Assembly (NCBI RefSeq): GCF_900101675.1
Contig: NZ_FNKG01000001.1
Coordinates: forward strand, 1,657,378 to 1,721,377
Direction: 5' to 3'
Length of the DNA: 64,000 nt
From: Curtobacterium sp. UNCCL20
Lineage (GTDB): Bacteria; Actinomycetota; Actinomycetes; Actinomycetales; Microbacteriaceae
In this document: piece after piece, positions 46,993 to 54,892 of the stretch
Layout: each line of letters starts with the position of its first letter
Numbering within the stretch: the first letter of the stretch is position 1
Notes under the pieces: generated by a model
Databases searched by the model: none
Told to the model about the DNA's origin: nothing
The model's input: only the letters and a program-made list of their open reading frames with translations
Made by a program: the position numbers and the translations under genes

Positions 46993-47163
46993 GCTCCCGA
47001 CTCGACGTCAGTCGAGCTCCCCGACGGATCTCGCGTGCAGTGGCGCCCCGACAGCCAATCGGGCGGACCGACCATCGAGATCAACGCCGGTGGCAACAGC
47101 AAGTACAAGATCCATCTCCCGAAGAGATCTCCACGACATGACCTACCCGAGGAGGCTCGATGA
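46993..47163 (+). pseudogene. Remnant of the C-terminus of a secreted/polymorphic toxin
   Basis: In frame 1 the sequence reads about 56 residues, including 'VELPDGSRVQWRPDSQSGG' then 'PTIEINAGGNSKYKIHLPK', ending 'LPEEAR' and a TGA that overlaps the next ATG (ATGA). This resembles the final strands of polymorphic/contact-dependent toxin domains. There is no start codon and no upstream part, because the truncated terminator abuts it. The sequence is visibly less GC-rich than its neighbours. The toxin assignment is inferred from resemblance and from the coupled downstream gene. Confidence 0.5.
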
Positions 47164-47615
47164 ACGAGTTGACGTACCAACTGCTCGCGGACGTGTCTGA
47201 CGAGATCGGCGAAGACATCTACGGATGGCACATCGGGATCGCCAATCGAACGCGGGAACCTGAGGCCGTCGTGGAGGCCCGGATCCTCGGCTACATCCGC
47301 GAGTTGCTCGAGGCGGACCTGATCGGTCTCGGCTCGATCGAAGCGGACGAAGCCGGCCGAGGCGTCTGGATGAACTGGCTCGGTGAGGTCGACGAGCTCG
47401 TCCAACGTGCTGCGGCCCGCTACGGGAGATCCGACACGGTCTGGAACCTCCTTGCCGCGGCAACACCACGAGGAGTGCGCATCTTCGAAGCGGAAGAAGC
47501 ACGTCGGGAGGCTGCGGGTCAGGACCCGTGGGCGCACGTCAACGACCGTTTCGGCGGGATCTGGGACGAGGACGGGAGCGTCATCGAGCCGCACGGGGAC
47601 GAGATCGTTGTCTGA
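47160..47615 (+). CDS. Hypothetical protein, candidate immunity protein
   Basis: 151 residues, not recognised as a named family. 'MNELTYQLLADVSDEIGEDIYGWHIGIANRTREPEAVVEARILGYIRELLEADLIGLG' is acidic and helical, with no signal peptide or membrane segment; the C-terminus is acidic ('GGIWDEDGSVIEPHGDEIVV'). The ATG overlaps the stop of the toxin-like remnant, the arrangement of toxin-immunity pairs. Codon use is less GC-extreme than in neighbouring housekeeping genes. An immunity role is inference from position. Confidence 0.6.
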   Translation: MNELTYQLLADVSDEIGEDIYGWHIGIANRTREPEAVVEARILGYIRELLEADLIGLGSIEADEAGRGVWMNWLGEVDELVQRAAARYGRSDTVWNLLAAATPRGVRIFEAEEARREAAGQDPWAHVNDRFGGIWDEDGSVIEPHGDEIVV

Positions 47616-47800
47616 CGCGAGCCTCGAGTACGTGCCGTTCCCGGCACAGGAAGTCCGTGCGATGCCCGACGGGTCGATCGCGGCGATGCGGGAACCACTC
47701 CCCGGTCACGAGGCGTACATCGACGTCGTCCCACCCGTCGACGCCGAGGATCCCCGGGTCCAGCGGCGCAGTGTCCGGCATGACAGCGGCCTGACCCCAG
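47608..47800 (+). pseudogene. N-terminal fragment of a frameshifted gene
   Basis: From TTG 47608 (overlapping the previous stop) or ATG 47662, frame 1 reads 'PDGSIAAMREPLPGHEAYIDVVPPVDAEDPRVQRR' and then loses coding character near 47780-47800. The downstream coding frame is shifted and its first residues ('EEQLLLELTEFNRNG') lack a start codon before 47901. This looks like one gene split by a single-base indel, or two genes whose junction has decayed. Confidence 0.5.
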
Positions 47801-47900
47801 CACCGAACCGGCGCCCCGGACTCCCGAAGAACAGCTGCTCCTCGAACTCACGGAGTTCAACCGGAACGGGTGCGCCACTGACCTCCGCGCGCTGCACCGC

Positions 47901-48653
47901 ATGGCGCGGACGGACCACGATCCCGACGGGCCCCGAGCCCGGGCGATGGCGCTCCGGTTGGTCGAGATCAGTGTCCGCCGCGGTCTCTTGACGAGCGGCA
48001 TGTTCGTCCGCGCCGGCTCGGACCTCGCGTTCGTCGAGCCCGAACGGACCGTCGAGGACCGCATCGCGACCGTGCGTTCCCGGTACGTCAGCGCACCGGC
48101 CTGCGGTGAATCGGACGAGGCGCTCGCGAACAGCCTCTGGCTGATGAACACGGCCGCGGGCGAGCGGTACGCGCGGACCCACAGTGGAGAGACTCAGCAG
48201 TACTCGGGTGACGAGGACTCGACGCCGCCGAAAGCGCCATCGGAAGCGCCGGCGGTCGTCGTCAAGTCCGAGAGCGACGGCTGGGAGGACAAGAACCACG
48301 AGCTGCTCGCGGAGAACGTGTTCACCGAGCTCCGGTACGGCCAGCTCGCCTGGGACGCCGGCATCGACGAGAAGACACTCAAGAGCGTGGCGTGGGGGAT
48401 CGCCGCGGAGATCGTCTACGCCTTCGACGTGAAGTGGTCACCGGACTGGGTCGCGAAGGGGCACCCGCACCGGTGGCACGACGAGGACGGGTGGCGCGCC
48501 AGGTGCAACGACTGCCTCGACGAGAGCCCGGCCGAACCAGACGAATCGGTGGCGTACCGCTGGTTCGCCGACCACCGCCCGGCCCCGCACGGTGACACCG
48601 CGCCGCCGTTCCGTCCGTCACCGCCGCCGCTCGAGGTCCCGATGCCGGAGTGA
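47901..48653 (+). CDS. Hypothetical protein downstream of the toxin remnant (5' part probably lost by frameshift)
   Basis: 250 residues from ATG 47901, though good coding sequence in this frame extends back to about 47784. It is acidic: a helical region 'ARAMALRLVEISVRRGLLTSGMFVRAGSDLAF' then 'NHELLAENVFTELRYGQLAWDAG', and near the C-terminus 'HRWHDEDGWRARCNDCLDE' with a Cys-x2-Cys pair and nearby histidines that could bind zinc. The family is not recognised. It is the last gene of the islet and converges on the GNAT gene 10 bp away. Confidence 0.62.
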   Translation: MARTDHDPDGPRARAMALRLVEISVRRGLLTSGMFVRAGSDLAFVEPERTVEDRIATVRSRYVSAPACGESDEALANSLWLMNTAAGERYARTHSGETQQYSGDEDSTPPKAPSEAPAVVVKSESDGWEDKNHELLAENVFTELRYGQLAWDAGIDEKTLKSVAWGIAAEIVYAFDVKWSPDWVAKGHPHRWHDEDGWRARCNDCLDESPAEPDESVAYRWFADHRPAPHGDTAPPFRPSPPPLEVPMPE

Positions 48654-48663
48654 TCTGCCCCCG

Positions 48664-49191
48664 TCACGCGAGTGGCAGGCGCATCAGGGTGAGGTCGAGC
48701 CACTGGTCGAACTTCCGGCCGACCTCGGGCACGACCGCCACCGTCGTGAAGCCGAGCCGCTCGTGCAACGCGATCGACCCCGTATTCGTGCTGCAGATCC
48801 CAGCGATCATCACGTGCCGTCCCTCGGTCGTCGCGCGCTCGACCAGGGCACCCATCAGGACGGTCGCCACCCCACGTCCGCGGAACGCCTCGACCACGTA
48901 GACGCTGTGCTCGACGGTCAGCCGGTACCCCTGGTGCGGCCGCCACTGCGAGTAGGAGGCGTAGCCGGCGACCTCGCCGTCCACCTCGGCGACGAGCACG
49001 GGGTACCCGTCCGCCTGTCGTTCCGCGAGCCAGGTGTCGAAGTACGCGCGGGGGTGCGGCTCCTCCTGCCAGATCGCGGTGGAGTGCAGGACGGCGTCGA
49101 TGTGGAGGGCGTGGACGACGTCGAGGTCGCGCGGTTCGCAGTCCCGTACGGTGACCGGAGCCGCTGCGTTCGTCGCATATGCTGTCGCCAT
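48664..49191 (-). CDS. GNAT acetyltransferase (phosphinothricin/MddA-like)
   Basis: 175 residues. 'VTVRDCEPRDLDVVHALHIDAVLHSTAIWQEEP' and 'HSVYVVEAFRGRGVATVLMGALVERA' (acetyl-CoA loop RGRGVA) place it in the PAT/YncA group that N-acetylates amino acids or phosphinothricin-like compounds; 'NTGSIALHERLGFTTVA' is the last GNAT motif. ATG 49191 (CAT at 49189-49191) shares two bases with the start of the divergent regulator. A minus-strand TACGAT at 49199-49204 lies 7 nt away, so this mRNA too should be leaderless. Confidence 0.92.
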   Translation of the reverse strand: MATAYATNAAAPVTVRDCEPRDLDVVHALHIDAVLHSTAIWQEEPHPRAYFDTWLAERQADGYPVLVAEVDGEVAGYASYSQWRPHQGYRLTVEHSVYVVEAFRGRGVATVLMGALVERATTEGRHVMIAGICSTNTGSIALHERLGFTTVAVVPEVGRKFDQWLDLTLMRLPLA

Positions 49192-49204
49192 GTCTCACAT
49201 CGTA
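49178..49204. promoter_or_regulatory. Face-to-face leaderless promoters sharing one CATG start
   Basis: Plus strand: TATGCT (49178-49183), 6 nt, ATG (49190). Minus strand: TACGAT (49199-49204), 7 nt, ATG (49191). Each gene's -10 lies on the far side of the other's start codon, so the two polymerases would start within about 2 bp and run apart, and initiation at one should exclude the other. Confidence 0.7.
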
Positions 49205-49798
49205 GACGACGGAACGGGCGTCGAGGAACGTGCGCTCGGGGAGCGACTCCAGCGCCTCCGCACCGAGCGGAAGTGGAGCCTCACCGAGCTCGCCGAGGAG
49301 TCCGGCGTCTCCCGCGCCATGATCAACCGCGTCGAACGCGGGGTGTCCAGCCCGACCGCGACGATCCTCGGCCGGCTCTCCGGCGCCTTCGGCCTGACGG
49401 TCTCGCAGCTCCTCGACGAGGCGCTCGACCACGAGGTGCCACGGGGATCCGACCCGGACGAAGCGCGCGGCGTGCAGCGTGGCGCGACCGCGGACTCCTG
49501 GACCGATCCCGAGACCGGGTACCGCCGCCGTCCCCTCTCGAGTGCGGCGTTCCCCGCGGACGTCACCGAGGTGCGCCTCCCGGCCGGCCGCGAAGTCGCG
49601 TACCCGGCGTCCGCGTACGCGTTCCTGCGGCACTGCATCTGGGTGGTCGACGGCGTGCTCGAGGTCGTCGTCGCCGGCGAGCCGACGCGCCTCGCAGCGG
49701 GTGACCGGATCGAGCTCGGGGAACCCGCCGACGTCGCCTACCGGAACCCCGGCGAGGACACCGTCCGGTACGTCGTCGTCGTGGTCAGCACCCGGTAG
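49190..49798 (+). CDS. XRE-family regulator with cupin domain
   Basis: 202 residues. HTH at about 18-70: 'ERLQRLRTERKWSLTELAEESGVSRAMINRVERGVSSPTATIL'. The cupin sensor domain covers about 115-200 ('VVDGVLEVVVAGEPTRLAAGDRIELGEPADVAYRNPG'). This is the PuuR/SutR-like arrangement, in which a small molecule binds the cupin. It starts at 49190, overlapping the GNAT gene's start codon head to head, and probably controls it and itself (inference). Confidence 0.9.
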   Translation: MSHIVDDGTGVEERALGERLQRLRTERKWSLTELAEESGVSRAMINRVERGVSSPTATILGRLSGAFGLTVSQLLDEALDHEVPRGSDPDEARGVQRGATADSWTDPETGYRRRPLSSAAFPADVTEVRLPAGREVAYPASAYAFLRHCIWVVDGVLEVVVAGEPTRLAAGDRIELGEPADVAYRNPGEDTVRYVVVVVSTR

Positions 49799-49820
49799 GC
49801 GCAGGAATAAGATCGGTTCC

Positions 49821-50309
49821 ATGCGCATCCACCTCGGAACGGACCACGCCGGCCTCGAGTTCAACAAGACCCTCGCGACGCACCTCACCGAAGCAGGGCA
49901 CGAGGTGGTGGACCACGGTCCGACCGAGTACGACGCGCTCGACGACTACCCCTCGTTCTGCATCAACGCCGCGCACGCCGTGGTCGAGGACCAGCGCGCC
50001 GGCGTCCAGGCGCTCGGCGTCGTGTTCGGCGGCTCGGGCAACGGTGAGCAGATCGCCGCGAACAAGGTCGAGGGCATCCGCGCGGCACTGGTGTGGAACG
50101 AGTCCACCGCGCTCCTCGCCCGTCAGCACAACGACGCGAACGTCATCTCGATCGGCGCCCGCCAGCACACCGAGGACGAGGCGATGCGCTTCGTCGACCT
50201 CTTCATCGCCGAGCCCTTCTCCGGCGAGGAGCGTCACGCCCGCCGCATCGCGCAGCTCGCCGAGTACGAGACCACCGGCCGCATCGCCGGCAAGCAGATC
50301 GACCAGTAA
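49821..50309 (+). CDS. rpiB: Ribose-5-phosphate isomerase B
   Basis: 162 residues. It interconverts ribose-5-P and ribulose-5-P. 'IHLGTDHAGLEFN', 'VVFGGSGNGEQIAANK' and 'RHARRIAQLAEYE' are family blocks. The catalytic cysteine of E. coli RpiB is replaced; Glu76 in GSGNGEQ is the base, as in the actinobacterial (M. tuberculosis-like) enzyme. ATG 49821 lies 7 nt after TAAGAT (49808-49813), indicating a leaderless transcript. The DNA glycosylase gene follows 28 nt later, probably co-transcribed. Confidence 0.95.
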   Translation: MRIHLGTDHAGLEFNKTLATHLTEAGHEVVDHGPTEYDALDDYPSFCINAAHAVVEDQRAGVQALGVVFGGSGNGEQIAANKVEGIRAALVWNESTALLARQHNDANVISIGARQHTEDEAMRFVDLFIAEPFSGEERHARRIAQLAEYETTGRIAGKQIDQ

Positions 50310-50337
50310 CGTCAGCGGCTGCGAGTAGAAAAGAGCA

Positions 50338-51267
50338 ATGCCCGAGGGTCACTCCGTCCACCGCATCGCCAACCAGTTCGCCAGGCACTTCGTCGGCAAG
50401 CGCTGCGAGGTGTCGAGCCCGCAGGGCCGGTTCACCGCCGGTGCCGCACAGCTCGACGGCAAGCGCATGATCGCAGCCCGTGCCGTCGCGAAGCAGATGT
50501 TCCTCGAGTTCGAGGACGACCTGTTCCTCCGCGTGCACCTCGGCCTCTACGGCGCGTGGGACTTCGCCGGCGACCTGTCGACCGCCACCGCGCTGTCGGC
50601 GGACGACGACGGCGAAGAGTCCCTCACCTCGATCGGCGCCCCGCGCCTCGCCCGCTACCGGATGGCCGAGCAGGAGAAGGTCGAGGACCCGATCGAGGCA
50701 TTCCCGCCGGACCCGGTCGGGCAGGTCCGCGTGCGCATCCTCACCGACGACACGGTGGCCGACCTCCGCGGTCCGACGGCCTGCGTCGTCGAGGACCCCG
50801 CCGGCGTGCAGCGGGCGCTCGACAAACTCGGCCCGGACCCGATGAACGACGACGGGCCCGACGCCGAGAAGGTCTTCGTCGACAACGTCCGGAAACGGAA
50901 CGTCGCGATCGGGCAGCTGCTGATGGACCAGGCCGTGGTCGGCGGGATCGGCAACATCTACCGCGCCGAGCTGCTGTTCCGGCAGCGCATCGACCCGTAC
51001 AAGCCGGGCAAGAAGCTCACGGTCAAGCAGGCGAAGGCGCTCTGGCACGACTGGTCGACGCTCCTGCACGCCGGGGTCCGCGACGGCTTGATGCTCACCA
51101 TGGACGGACTGTCCGACGCCGAGCTCGCGAAGGCGAAGCGCTCCCGAAAGGACCGCCACTGGGTGTACCACCGCCAAGGGGAGCCCTGCCGGGTGTGCGG
51201 CACCGAGATCCGGATGGCGGACATGGCCGGGCGCAAGCTGTACTGGTGCCCGAAGGACCAGAAGTAG
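50338..51267 (+). CDS. Fpg/Nei-family DNA glycosylase
   Basis: 309 residues. The processed N-terminus 'PEGHSVHRIANQFARHFVGK' has the catalytic Pro2 and Glu3; 'VDNVRKRNVAIGQLLMDQAVVGGIGNIYRAELLF' is the helix-2-turn-helix. It excises oxidised bases with AP-lyase activity. The C-terminal zinc finger is unusual: 'PCRVCGTEIRMADMAGRKLYWCPKDQK' has the first three cysteines but Asp where the fourth is expected. No promoter is evident, so read-through from rpiB is likely. Confidence 0.9.
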   Translation: MPEGHSVHRIANQFARHFVGKRCEVSSPQGRFTAGAAQLDGKRMIAARAVAKQMFLEFEDDLFLRVHLGLYGAWDFAGDLSTATALSADDDGEESLTSIGAPRLARYRMAEQEKVEDPIEAFPPDPVGQVRVRILTDDTVADLRGPTACVVEDPAGVQRALDKLGPDPMNDDGPDAEKVFVDNVRKRNVAIGQLLMDQAVVGGIGNIYRAELLFRQRIDPYKPGKKLTVKQAKALWHDWSTLLHAGVRDGLMLTMDGLSDAELAKAKRSRKDRHWVYHRQGEPCRVCGTEIRMADMAGRKLYWCPKDQK

Positions 51268-51291
51268 TCCGAGGCCGAAGCGGCGGGGCGC

Positions 51292-52809
51292 TCACACGTC
51301 CCGGTGGGTGAACCGCCCCGCGATCGCCGTCGCGAGCACCCGCATCGAGCGGAGCGCATCGGACCCGGACCCGGACCCGGACCCGGACCCGGACCCGGAC
51401 CCGGACCCGACCGCCACCGCGAGCGGGTCCTCCTCCAGCAGCACCAGGTCGGCGACGTCCCCGACGGACACCCCGACCCGGCCGTCCGTCGACCCCCGCC
51501 ACGCGGCCAGCGCGGACAGCCGCTCCGCCGGGTGCCACGGATCCCGGCCGTCCCGGTCTCGCCCGACCGCGGCCGCCATCGACACCCACGGGTCGAGCGG
51601 CGCGACGGGTGCGTCCGACCCGAGCAGCAGTCGCGCCCCGGCACGATCCAGCGTGGCGAACGCGAACGCCCGCTCGGTGCGCCCCGCCCAGTAGTGGTCG
51701 GCGATGTCCCGGTCGTCCATGGCGTGCTCGGGCTGCACCGACGCGGCGACGCCGAGCCGTGCGAAGCGGTCGAAGTCGCCGTCCGCCACGAGCTGCGCGT
51801 GCTCGATCGTCCCGCGGGCGCCGACGGCTTCGAACACGTCGAGGGCGAGGGTGTTGGCCCGGTCGCCGATGGCGTGGATCGCCGGCACGAGCCCGGCGTC
51901 CACCGCGCGACGGGTGACCGCCACGAGGTCCTCGAACGGCCAGGTCAGCATCCCGGAGCCGTCCGCGTTCGCCGCCGTGCGGGTGCCGAGCGACCCGTCG
52001 GTGATCACCTTGAACGGTCCCATCCGGACGAGCCCCCGGGTGCCGTCGACCACGTCGCCGGTGCGGAGCCCGCGCGCGATCACGGCGTCGAGTTCGGCGG
52101 GGTAGACCCCGGAGTCGACGCGCAGGCCGTCGACCCCGTCGTGCACCCGCCGTCGCCAGCGGTCGAGGCCGAACACCATCTCGAGGTCGACCACGCGGGT
52201 CACCCCGCGGGCGGCCGCCGCCTCGACGGCGTCGGCGACGTACCCGTCGAGCACCTCGTCCGGCACGCGGGACAGCGCCCCGGTCACGTCGAACGCGTCC
52301 TGCTCGCGCAGGACCCCGTCGTCGCCGGCGCCGAGCGGGCGGCCCACCAGGGCGGAGAAGTGCTCCAGGGCGCGGGCGTTGCACCAGACCGCGTGCAGGT
52401 CAGCGCTGATGACGACGACCGGGAGGTCCGGGGCGGCTCCGTCGAGCAGCTCGCGTCGTGCGGGCCGCGGCCACAACCCGTCGCGGTAGCCGTGTCCGAC
52501 GAGCACCGGGTCCGAGACGCCGGTGCGGGCGACCTCGGCCAGGACGGCGGCGGTCGTTTCGGCCGAGTCGCAGCCGGCGACGTCGACCCGACGGCGGACG
52601 AGGGCCCACTGGTCGAAGTGGGTGTGGTGGTCGACCAGGCCGGGCGCCAGCCAGGCGCCGGCGGCCTCGAGGACGTCGGTGTCGACGCTGGTCGGGTCGA
52701 GGGTGCCGGCCGGCGCGGCCGAGGCGACCCGCCCGTCGACGACGTGCACGTCCACGGGGGCACCCGAGGTGCCCACCCGGCGGACGGTGCGGAGGAGGAC
52801 GTCGTTCAC
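51292..52809 (-). CDS. YtcJ-type metal-dependent amidohydrolase
   Basis: 505 residues. 'WLAPGLVDHHTHFDQWAL' is the metal-binding HxH of the amidohydrolase superfamily, and 'MGPFKVITDGSLGTRTAAN', 'PAIHAIGDRANTLALDVFEAVG', 'GTIEHAQLV' and 'LLLGSDAPVAPLDPW' are the remaining metal and catalytic blocks. Substrate unknown. Eight GS dipeptides near residues 467-482, encoded by a perfect hexamer repeat (51361-51408), lie in a C-terminal linker. GTG 52809 overlaps the stop of the PaiB gene (GTGA), so the two are co-translated. Confidence 0.9.
   Translation of the reverse strand: MNDVLLRTVRRVGTSGAPVDVHVVDGRVASAAPAGTLDPTSVDTDVLEAAGAWLAPGLVDHHTHFDQWALVRRRVDVAGCDSAETTAAVLAEVARTGVSDPVLVGHGYRDGLWPRPARRELLDGAAPDLPVVVISADLHAVWCNARALEHFSALVGRPLGAGDDGVLREQDAFDVTGALSRVPDEVLDGYVADAVEAAAARGVTRVVDLEMVFGLDRWRRRVHDGVDGLRVDSGVYPAELDAVIARGLRTGDVVDGTRGLVRMGPFKVITDGSLGTRTAANADGSGMLTWPFEDLVAVTRRAVDAGLVPAIHAIGDRANTLALDVFEAVGARGTIEHAQLVADGDFDRFARLGVAASVQPEHAMDDRDIADHYWAGRTERAFAFATLDRAGARLLLGSDAPVAPLDPWVSMAAAVGRDRDGRDPWHPAERLSALAAWRGSTDGRVGVSVGDVADLVLLEEDPLAVAVGSGSGSGSGSGSGSGSDALRSMRVLATAIAGRFTHRDV
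51361..51408. repeat. Perfect hexanucleotide repeat (GGACCC)8
   Basis: Eight identical 6-bp units read on the minus strand as Gly-Ser repeats in the amidohydrolase. A simple sequence repeat this pure is prone to slippage but preserves the frame. Confidence 0.92.
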
Positions 52810-53432
52810 CGCTCCTCCAGGCCGTGCGCTCGTGCCATCTCGTCGGCGAGCGCCGGCGACGCGTACGGGCCATCGCCGCGGAGCCCCGCGATGATCCGGT
52901 CGACGACCTCGGGTGCCTTGTTCTGCGACAGCTTCGCCCGGGCGTCGAAGCGGGTGACGCGGATGCGGATCCCGACGGTGCCCTTCGCCATCCGCCGAGC
53001 TGTCTCCTCGTCGACCCGCAGCGAGACCGGGGACGGCATGACCCGCTCGAAGTGGTCGACGAGCTCGCCGAGGACGCGGAAGTTCTCGTCGTCGGACAGG
53101 ATCTCCGGGGTTCCCCAGAGGTGCGCGGTGACGTGGTTCCAGGTGGGCACGAACTGCTCGGGCGGGTACCAGGCGGGAGAGACGTAGCCGTGCGGTCCCT
53201 GCACGACGACGAGGACCTCGTGCTGCCCGAGTTCGTGCGCCTGCTCATCGGGACGGCCGACGTGCGAGACGAGGACGAGCCCGTCGTCGGTGCTGTCCTC
53301 GAGCAGGAACGGGTAGTGCGATGCGACGAGGCCGGTGCTGGTGTGCGACACGATCGTGGCCCACGGGTTGCCGTCGACGAGGCGCTTCACCTCGTCGACG
53401 TCCGTCATCAGGAAGTGCGGTGTGTGTCGCAT
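52806..53432 (-). CDS. FMN-binding PaiB-family protein
   Basis: 208 residues. 'HFLMTDVDEVKRLVDGNPWATIVSHT...LVASHYPFLL' and 'WYPPEQFVPTWNHVTAHLWGTPEIL' are typical of PaiB-like split-barrel flavin-binding proteins, originally described as negative regulators of sporulation and protease genes in Bacillus. ATG 53432 is used. It is coupled by GTGA to the amidohydrolase downstream, hinting at a common small-molecule pathway. Its final codons ('GLEER') overlap a partial family-A sequence. Confidence 0.9.
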   Translation of the reverse strand: MRHTPHFLMTDVDEVKRLVDGNPWATIVSHTSTGLVASHYPFLLEDSTDDGLVLVSHVGRPDEQAHELGQHEVLVVVQGPHGYVSPAWYPPEQFVPTWNHVTAHLWGTPEILSDDENFRVLGELVDHFERVMPSPVSLRVDEETARRMAKGTVGIRIRVTRFDARAKLSQNKAPEVVDRIIAGLRGDGPYASPALADEMARAHGLEER

Positions 53433-53465
53433 GCGTCGAGCGTGGCACATGGGAGTCTGATCGTC

Positions 53466-54869
53466 ATGCCGAACCGTGCCGCCTACGAGACCGTGCTTCC
53501 CTACGTCCGCGAGTGGGTGGCGTACAAGGTCTGGCAGCTGCGGGTCCCGGGGGTCCAGGTCGCGATCGGGTACGGCGGCGAGGTGCTCTTCGACGAGGCG
53601 TGGGGCTACGCGGACGTCGAAGCGGGTCGGCGCCTCACCACGACGGACCTCTTCCGGATCGCATCGCACTCGAAGACGTTCACGTCGACCGCGCTCCTGC
53701 AGCTCGCCGAGCGCGGGTCGCTGCGGCTCGACGACACCGTCGGGACCTACGTCCCCGCGCTCGTCGACGGGGGTTCGCCGCTCGCCGACGCCACGATCCG
53801 CGAGCTGATGGAGATGGGCGCTGGCGTGATCCGCGACGGCCACGACGGCGACTACTGGTCCCTCCTCCGCCCGTTCCCGGACGAGCAGGAACTCCTCGCG
53901 CTGGTGCTCGACCGCGGGCAGAAGGTCCCCGCCGGCTCGTCGTTCAACTACTCGAACCTCGGCTACTCGCTGCTCGGGATGGTGATCGCCGCGGTGACCG
54001 GGCAGTCGTACGGCGACTTCGTCCGCGAGTCGATCACCGGACCCCTGGGGCTGCGGAACACCGGCCCCGACTGGGACCCGGCCCGTGCGGACGACTTCGT
54101 GGTCGGGTACTCCGGGTTCCACGCGGATCGGCAGCGGCACCGCATCGACCACGTCGACACCCACGCCATGGCCGCCGCGACCGGGTTCCACGGCACGGCG
54201 TCCGACCTGGTCCGGTACTTCTCCCAGCACGTCATCGGGCAGGGGACGCTGCTCGACGACCACTCGAAGCGGCTCGCGCAGCGGAAGGCGTGGAGCGCCA
54301 CGGACGACCCGGCTGGACGCGGCTACGGAGCGGGCTTCATCGTCGACCGGATCGGCGGGAGGGAGGTCCGCGGGCACTCGGGAGGGTTCCCCGGGCACAT
54401 CACCCAGTCGCTGTTCGACCCCGCTTCGGGCCTGGTCGTGTCGGTGCTGACGAGTGCCGCGTCGGGCCCGGCGACCCTCATCGCCACGGCGATCGTCACA
54501 CTGCTCGACGCGGCCGCCGACGGAGCCGCCCCGGGAACGCCGATCCCGGACGACGTCGACGCGACCACCTTCACGGGTCGGTTCGCGAACCCCTGGGGCG
54601 TGACCGACATCGCCCGCATCGGCGACCGGCTCGTCGAGATCGACCCGTCGGGACCGGCGCCGCTCGAGAGCCCGACACGGCTCGAGGTCGTCGACGCGGA
54701 CACGCTGCGCATGACCCACGGCAACCGGTTCGCATCCGTCGACGAGGACGTCGTGTACGCGCGGGACGTCGACGGCACCGCGCGCTCGATCCGCGCGGGT
54801 GGCGGGATGACGTCGGAACGGTGGGTCATCCCGGAGGAGACGCCCGAGGTCGCCGCAGGCCTCGTCTGA
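53466..54869 (+). CDS. Serine hydrolase (class C beta-lactamase/AmpC-like family)
   Basis: 467 residues, no signal peptide. The SxxK motif 'SHSK' (Ser67, Lys70) follows 'LFRIA'; 'NYSNLGYSLLGMVI' carries the YxN motif, and 'GHSGGFPGHITQSLF' the HSG triad. The family includes esterases and D-amino-acid peptidases as well as beta-lactamases; the cytoplasmic location and C-terminal beta domain (about 355-467) favour an esterase or peptidase. It is divergent from the PaiB gene, 33 bp apart. Confidence 0.9.
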   Translation: MPNRAAYETVLPYVREWVAYKVWQLRVPGVQVAIGYGGEVLFDEAWGYADVEAGRRLTTTDLFRIASHSKTFTSTALLQLAERGSLRLDDTVGTYVPALVDGGSPLADATIRELMEMGAGVIRDGHDGDYWSLLRPFPDEQELLALVLDRGQKVPAGSSFNYSNLGYSLLGMVIAAVTGQSYGDFVRESITGPLGLRNTGPDWDPARADDFVVGYSGFHADRQRHRIDHVDTHAMAAATGFHGTASDLVRYFSQHVIGQGTLLDDHSKRLAQRKAWSATDDPAGRGYGAGFIVDRIGGREVRGHSGGFPGHITQSLFDPASGLVVSVLTSAASGPATLIATAIVTLLDAAADGAAPGTPIPDDVDATTFTGRFANPWGVTDIARIGDRLVEIDPSGPAPLESPTRLEVVDADTLRMTHGNRFASVDEDVVYARDVDGTARSIRAGGGMTSERWVIPEETPEVAAGLV

Positions 54870-54892
54870 GCCGCGGCGCCCGGGGGGACGGG

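Noticed and set aside
46960..48653. Prophage or integrative element
   Set aside because: No integrase, attachment duplication or tRNA junction flanks it; it is a small gene islet only.
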